NCBI RefSeq assembly: GCF_001552615.1
Contig: NZ_BCRN01000013.1
Coordinates: forward strand, 1 to 64,000
From: Millisia brevis NBRC 105863
GTDB lineage: Bacteria > Actinomycetota > Actinomycetes > Mycobacteriales > Mycobacteriaceae
Direction: 5' to 3'
DNA length: 64,000 nt
Part shown: in pieces, positions 59,609 through 64,000 of the stretch
Numbering within the stretch: the first letter of the stretch is position 1
How the letters are laid out: each line of letters opens with the position of its first letter
Program-made: the position numbers and the translations under genes
The notes under the pieces: generated by a model
What the model was told of the DNA's origin: nothing
Seen by the model: only the letters and a program-made list of their open reading frames with translations
Databases searched by the model: none

Positions 59609-60991
59609 ATGTCCTCTCTCTACGCCCGACTCGATCGGTATACCTCGGCGCAGGCGGAGGGTGCGGGCCCGGTCCGCGGCACCCTGTCCACCGGTCGCAT
59701 CGGCATGATCTGGTTGGCCGCGAACCTGGTGGTCACCACCCTGCTGACCGGCACCCTGCTCGTCCCGGCGATCAGTTTCGGCACCGCGATCGCGATGATC
59801 GTCGTCGGCACCGTCATCGGGGCGATCGTGCTGGTCACCGTCGGCAATATCGGCACCCGCACCGGCCTGCCCACCATGGCGTTGACCCGCGGCTCCTTCG
59901 GCATCAACGGCAGCCTGCTGCCGGTCGCGGCCAATGTCGTCATCCTGATGGGGTGGAGCTGGGTGCAGGCGATGCTGGCCGGCCTGACCGTCGACTATCT
60001 GATCGCCGACCTGACCGGCTTCTCGAGCCCGATCCTGTTTGCGGTGCTCTGTCAGGCGATCGTGGTGGGACTGGCCATCTTCGGGCACGAGGGCATCGCC
60101 CGCGTCGAACCGTGGCTGGCCGCCATCATGCTGCTGATCATCGCGTGGGTCTTCGTCACCGCGTTCACCACCTTCAGCCCCGTTGAGTACCAGGCGATCC
60201 CGGTCGACATCGACCTCGGCTACACCCCGGTGATCGTGCTGGACATCGTCATCGCCACCGCGATGTCGTGGACGGTGTTGTCCGCGGACTTCAATCGGCT
60301 CGCCGGGTCCTCGCGGGCCGGCATCGTCGGTGGCGGCCTGGGCTATATCCTGTCGACGATCATCTCGATGTCCCTGGGCGCCACCGTCATCGGCTACGTC
60401 ATCCTCAGCGGCGACGAGGCGATCTCCTTCGACCCGGGTGTGTTGGTCGCGGCCTTCGGTGCGCCGCTGGCGATCGTGATCTTCGTGTCGGTGATGGCGA
60501 CCAATTCGATGGTCGTCTACGGCATGGTCACCTCGGTGGTCAACGCCCGCGTCGGCGGTCCGCTGAAGTTCCTGCCCACCGCGCTGGTTCTCGGGCTGGT
60601 GTCGATCCTCGGTGCCACCTGGTTCGGGCTGCTCGCCCAGTTCACCGACTTCCTGGTCATGATCGGCGCCCTCTTCGTGCCGGTCTTCGCGATCATGATC
60701 GTCGACTACTACCTGATCAAGCGCGGCTCGTATTCGCGCGACATCCTGCGGGCCCGCTCCGGAAAGTACTGGTACACCGCCGGAATCAACCCCCGCGCGG
60801 TGGTCGTCTGGCTGATCGGAGCGATCGTGTCCTATGTCTGGACCTATGTGTGGCCGCTGCCGATCGGCGCCACCATCCCGGCCTTCCTACTCAGCGCGGT
60901 GCTCTACGGCCTGGTGATGTTGCCCTACCGGGTGCAGCCCACCGACGCGCCCGCGGGCCACCTCGCACCGGCCACCGAGTCGGCTTCCTGA
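59609..60991 (+). CDS. NCS1-family nucleobase/cation permease
   Basis: Membrane transporter of 460 residues with about twelve helices, of the nucleobase:cation symporter-1 family (CodB-like cytosine permease branch). Family features include GNIGTRTGLPTMALTRGSFG in the second helix region, LMGWSWVQAMLAGLTVDYLI, the long central helix region with DFNRLAGSSRAGI, and the ending DYYLIKRGSYS. Likely substrates are cytosine, uracil, purine or a hydroxymethylpyrimidine compound; the gene is not near a deaminase, hydantoinase or thiamin gene, so substrate is open. ATG 59609 is preceded by GGGAG 5-6 nt upstream. Divergent from the FbiC-like operon. Confidence 0.82.
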   Translation: MSSLYARLDRYTSAQAEGAGPVRGTLSTGRIGMIWLAANLVVTTLLTGTLLVPAISFGTAIAMIVVGTVIGAIVLVTVGNIGTRTGLPTMALTRGSFGINGSLLPVAANVVILMGWSWVQAMLAGLTVDYLIADLTGFSSPILFAVLCQAIVVGLAIFGHEGIARVEPWLAAIMLLIIAWVFVTAFTTFSPVEYQAIPVDIDLGYTPVIVLDIVIATAMSWTVLSADFNRLAGSSRAGIVGGGLGYILSTIISMSLGATVIGYVILSGDEAISFDPGVLVAAFGAPLAIVIFVSVMATNSMVVYGMVTSVVNARVGGPLKFLPTALVLGLVSILGATWFGLLAQFTDFLVMIGALFVPVFAIMIVDYYLIKRGSYSRDILRARSGKYWYTAGINPRAVVVWLIGAIVSYVWTYVWPLPIGATIPAFLLSAVLYGLVMLPYRVQPTDAPAGHLAPATESAS

Positions 60992-61043
60992 ACGACTCCT
61001 GCCGAACGGTCCCTGCTGAACGACCCTCGCTGAACGACCCCCG

Positions 61044-62015
61044 CTACGAGCCGCCGAGCGAGGCCAGGACCTCGTCGGCGTGGGCGACGTCGGCGCGCTC
61101 GAAGGTGCTGACGCTCGCGAGGACCTCCGACGCCCCGGTGCGCTTCACCACCTGCGTGAGCGCCTCGGCCACCTGTTCGGGGGTACCGGCGATCGCCGAG
61201 TCGGTCCGGGCGCGCACGACCTCGAGCTTCCGGTCGCTCGCCTCGGTCCGCAGCAGCTCGCGGACCTCGTCGACGGGTCGCAGCGCGCGGAACTCGCCGA
61301 CATCCCGCGAGTCGGCGTAGGCCCAGGAGTCGGGGAGCAGCAGGTCGCGCGCCTGCTCCTCGGAGTCGGCGACGGCGACCTCGACCCCGACCATCAGGTA
61401 CGGCTCGGGTGCGTGCTCGCTGCCCCGGTAGGTACGGAAGTACGTCTCGACGGCGGCCGTATCGGTGACCAGTGGCCCGGCGATCACCGCCGGCATCCCC
61501 AATGCGGCGGCCAGGGTCAGACCGTTGCGGATGGCGAGCAGGAACAGTGGCGGCGGCGGCACGGACGGTCGGGCGGTGACCTCCGCGCGGCCGTCCAGGT
61601 AGGCGCGGACGCTCTCGATCTCGGCGGCGTACTGCTCGTCCCGCAGCTGCGTCCGCCCGAGGGCGCGGCGGATCGGGGCGGTGAAGCCGAGCGAACCGCC
61701 GAGGCCGATGTCGATGCGGCCGGGATACAGCGATTCGAGCAGCAGGGCCTGTTCGGCGATCACCAGCGGTGGGTGGTTCGGCACCATGATGCCGCCGGTG
61801 CCCAGGCGGATCCGTTGGGTGCGCGCGCCGATCGCAGCGAGCAGCACCGCCGGTGCGGCGGAGGCGATACCGGGGACCGCGTGATGTTCGGCGGTCCAGA
61901 ACCGTTGGAAACCAAGCGCTTCCGCGCGCCGTGCCCGCGCGACGGTGGCGGCGACCGCTTCGGCATCCGATTCGCCCGCACGGGTGCGGGATCGGTCGAG
62001 CAGCGACACCCGCAT
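61044..62015 (-). CDS. Luciferase-like (LLM class) flavin-dependent oxidoreductase
   Basis: TIM-barrel oxidoreductase of 323 residues of the bacterial luciferase-like superfamily, in the MsnO8-like group that uses FMN or F420. MRVSLLDRSRTRAGE at the start, FWTAEHHAVPGIASAAPAVL, IRLGTGGIMVPNHPPLVIAE and YPGRIDIGLGGSLGF are typical. ATG 62015 was preferred over 62048 because the conserved N-terminus begins there. It is convergent with the permease. The nearby FbiC-like gene makes an F420 link tempting, but nothing in the sequence distinguishes F420 from FMN use. Confidence 0.86.
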   Translation of the reverse strand: MRVSLLDRSRTRAGESDAEAVAATVARARRAEALGFQRFWTAEHHAVPGIASAAPAVLLAAIGARTQRIRLGTGGIMVPNHPPLVIAEQALLLESLYPGRIDIGLGGSLGFTAPIRRALGRTQLRDEQYAAEIESVRAYLDGRAEVTARPSVPPPPLFLLAIRNGLTLAAALGMPAVIAGPLVTDTAAVETYFRTYRGSEHAPEPYLMVGVEVAVADSEEQARDLLLPDSWAYADSRDVGEFRALRPVDEVRELLRTEASDRKLEVVRARTDSAIAGTPEQVAEALTQVVKRTGASEVLASVSTFERADVAHADEVLASLGGS

Positions 62016-62105
62016 CGGTCCGCACCCCCTCGGCTCGTCGTTCCTCATCGGGTGGAACCGGCGCGGGTGCCCCCGGATTCCCGGTGGATCGGATGCCCGG
62101 TGGAG

Positions 62106-62660
62106 CTAGGGGGTCTCCGACCCTCGGAAGCCGGGGACGTGGTCCGCCGCGGCGTCGATGACCGGTGCCAGCCACGGGGCGTGCGGGACGCCGTCATCGG
62201 GACGCCCGGCGACCCAGGCGAAGGCGGAGACCTCCGAGGGATCGGGATCGATCGGGGTGTCCGGTGTGATCTCGCCGACCAGGACGTGGTCGTATTCCCA
62301 CTCCTCCCATCGGGAGTCGGGCATCGCGGCCTGGTACTCGAAGCGTCCGACCTCGGTCAGGGTCTCGACGGTGATCCCGAGTTCCTCCCGGACGCGGGTG
62401 CGCGCATCCTCGATCAGCGTCGCCTCGGAGGCGGGGTGGCCGCAGCAGGAGTTCGCGAGATAGCCCGGCCACCGCTCCTTGGCGCTCGACCGGATCTGCA
62501 GCAGCACCCGACCGGCGCCGTCGTGCAGGACGACGCTGAACGCGCGATGGCGGGCGGCCGGCGCGAGGTGCGCCTCGGTGACCGGGGCGGTGCCGGTCGC
62601 GCGGCCGTCCGCGTCGACCAGTTCCACCCGGGCCTCGGTCGCGCCGGTCGCCGCGCTCAT
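62106..62660 (-). CDS. idi: Type 1 isopentenyl-diphosphate isomerase
   Basis: Nudix-fold isomerase of 184 residues that interconverts IPP and DMAPP for polyprenyl, carotenoid and menaquinone synthesis. The catalytic Cys is in LANSCCGHP, the metal-binding Nudix-like region in ARTRVREELGITVE, and the second catalytic Glu in EEWEYDHVLVG. ATG 62660 overlaps the stop of the upstream NPCBM-protein gene (ATGA). Nothing in the context points to a particular isoprenoid pathway. Confidence 0.95.
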   Translation of the reverse strand: MSAATGATEARVELVDADGRATGTAPVTEAHLAPAARHRAFSVVLHDGAGRVLLQIRSSAKERWPGYLANSCCGHPASEATLIEDARTRVREELGITVETLTEVGRFEYQAAMPDSRWEEWEYDHVLVGEITPDTPIDPDPSEVSAFAWVAGRPDDGVPHAPWLAPVIDAAADHVPGFRGSETP

Positions 62661-63388
62661 TCGGTCAGGGTCGGGTCGCCCCAGGCGGCCTCACCGGCAT
62701 TGCTGCACCGGCTCAGGTCGCCGTCGATGAACAGGTAGCCCAGCCGCAGGTTCTGCGTATTCGCCACCGAGATGTCGACATCCGCGGACTGTCCCTGGTC
62801 GAGATTGCCGGAGGTGTAGACCAATTCGTCGTCGGCGTAGATCTCGAAGCGCACCACCGAGCGGCTGTCGCTGTCGTCGGTGGTGCCGACGGTCGTCGCG
62901 AAGGAGCGGTAGTCGCCGCCCAGGTCGTAGGTGAACGACCCGTTGGTGTCACATCCGCCGATCCGCGTCGACAGCGAGTCGGGGAAGCTGCGCCCGTCGA
63001 TCGTCGCCTCGCCGGTGGTCGGCCGCGTATCGCCGGTCGTCTGCAGGCTCGCCAACTCGGTGGTCCGCGCCGTCGTTGTGGTGGTGCTGCGGGTGGTCGT
63101 GGTCTCGCCGGTGGTGGTCGACTCGCTCGCCGAGGTGGTCGTCGACTCCTCGGTGGTCGTCTCGGCCGTGGTGGTCGACTCCGCGGTCGTGGTCTCCGCG
63201 GCGGACGTGGTGGTTTCGGCCGCGGTGGTCGTCGTGGTCGCCGACGCGGAGGTGTCGGCCGGCTCGTCGCCACCGCCGCGGGTGGCCGCGTAGGTGACCG
63301 CGCCGGCGGTCAGCAGCGCGACCAGCAGCATGACCAGGGTGGGAACGCGCGACTTCCGCCGACCGGAACCAGTAGACACGTCCGCCAT
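62657..63388 (-). CDS. Membrane-anchored Thr-rich protein with NPCBM-like domain
   Basis: A 243-residue protein: a basic N-terminus, one membrane helix (VPTLVMLLVALLTAGAVTYAA, about 13-33), a Thr/Ser/Glu-rich linker of about 75 residues (repeats of TTT, ETTT, EESTT), and a C-terminal domain resembling NPCBM (new putative carbohydrate-binding module): SFTYDLGGDYRSFATTVGTT, VVRFEIYADDELVYTSGNLD, LRLGYLFIDG. The linker is likely O-mannosylated, and the domain probably binds glycans at the cell surface. ATG 63388 was chosen. Two Cys (GGCDTNG, SRCSNAG) may form a disulfide. Coupled to idi by a 4-nt overlap. Confidence 0.8.
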   Translation of the reverse strand: MADVSTGSGRRKSRVPTLVMLLVALLTAGAVTYAATRGGGDEPADTSASATTTTTAAETTTSAAETTTAESTTTAETTTEESTTTSASESTTTGETTTTRSTTTTTARTTELASLQTTGDTRPTTGEATIDGRSFPDSLSTRIGGCDTNGSFTYDLGGDYRSFATTVGTTDDSDSRSVVRFEIYADDELVYTSGNLDQGQSADVDISVANTQNLRLGYLFIDGDLSRCSNAGEAAWGDPTLTE

Positions 63389-63476
63389 CGTGCCCCGGGT
63401 GCCACCACGGGCGCCGCAGAATCGCGGCACCGCGACACAATTGTGGTGCGGTCGACGCCCCTACCGCGGAAGGCGC

Positions 63477-64000
<524 letters not shown>

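Overview
The window is about 64 kb of very GC-rich chromosomal DNA from an actinobacterium of the mycolic-acid group (Mycobacteriales; a Gordonia-like genus is my best guess, but no taxonomic search was possible). The basis is an EmbA/B/C-type arabinosyltransferase, an FbiC-like F420 protein, WhiB, ClgR and EspR-like regulators, a DUF222/HNH 13E12-type protein, frequent GTG starts and many promoters with a TANNNT box 6-8 nt before the start codon, which suggests leaderless transcripts. No rRNA, tRNA, CRISPR array, transposase or phage structural gene was seen. Most of the window reads as ordinary, densely packed chromosome.

Layout. 1-3.9 kb: the end of an Ala/Pro- then Asp-rich protein, a histidine kinase, an OmpR-type regulator and an SLC13-like permease, all with overlapping stops and starts. 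4.0-5.2 kb: glycerate kinase. 5.35-6.55 kb: an A/T-richer islet with an Abi_2/AbiF-type HEPN protein preceded by two strong hairpins that look like its RNA partner; an AAA+ ATPase lies just upstream on the same strand. 7.9-11.1 kb: GH65 phosphorylase and beta-phosphoglucomutase. 11.2-11.8 kb: a branched-chain amino-acid leader peptide and attenuator controlling a stand-alone LeuA-type regulatory domain. 12-20.4 kb: PhoU, a minimal ANTAR protein, PAP2 phosphatase, SDR, a solitary arabinosyltransferase, an ArsR/SRPBCC pair and a zinc alcohol dehydrogenase. 20.5-23 kb: the HNH protein, an unknown protein and a small membrane protein.

23-36 kb: histidine use (hutU-hutH-hutI) with a HutC-type operator; the repressor gene hutC lies 7.6 kb away with a near-identical operator of its own. 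Between them are a VOC protein, a DUF1707 protein, nagA, a pair of overlapping clpP genes, a DinB-like protein, a ClgR-like regulator ending in Leu-Ala-Ala, SoxR with a divergent SDR, and an orphan QueA-like gene. 36-39.4 kb: a MacB-type ABC exporter. 39.6-44 kb: a flavodoxin, pirin with a divergent MarR, a serine hydrolase, and a second MarR gene with an unknown partner. 44-47.8 kb: valine/isobutyrate catabolism (mmsA, isobutyryl-CoA dehydrogenase, mmsB).

48-53 kb: a DUF305 protein, XRE regulator, an EspR-like regulator / ImmA-IrrE protease / membrane protein cassette, a divergent WhiB-like protein and an alpha/beta hydrolase. 53.2-55.4 kb: ahpC-ahpF of the E. coli type. 55.5-59.3 kb: an FbiC paralogue whose C-terminal CofH half has lost its radical-SAM cysteines, translationally coupled to a Baeyer-Villiger-type flavin monooxygenase. 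59.6-64 kb: an NCS1 permease, a luciferase-like oxidoreductase, isopentenyl-diphosphate isomerase with an NPCBM-domain surface protein, and a CsoR/CstR-type repressor with its palindromic operator. The most interesting loci are the Abi_2 protein with its putative RNA, the FbiC-like/monooxygenase pair, the attenuator-controlled LeuA-domain protein, and the ClpP pair with the nearby ClgR-like regulator.
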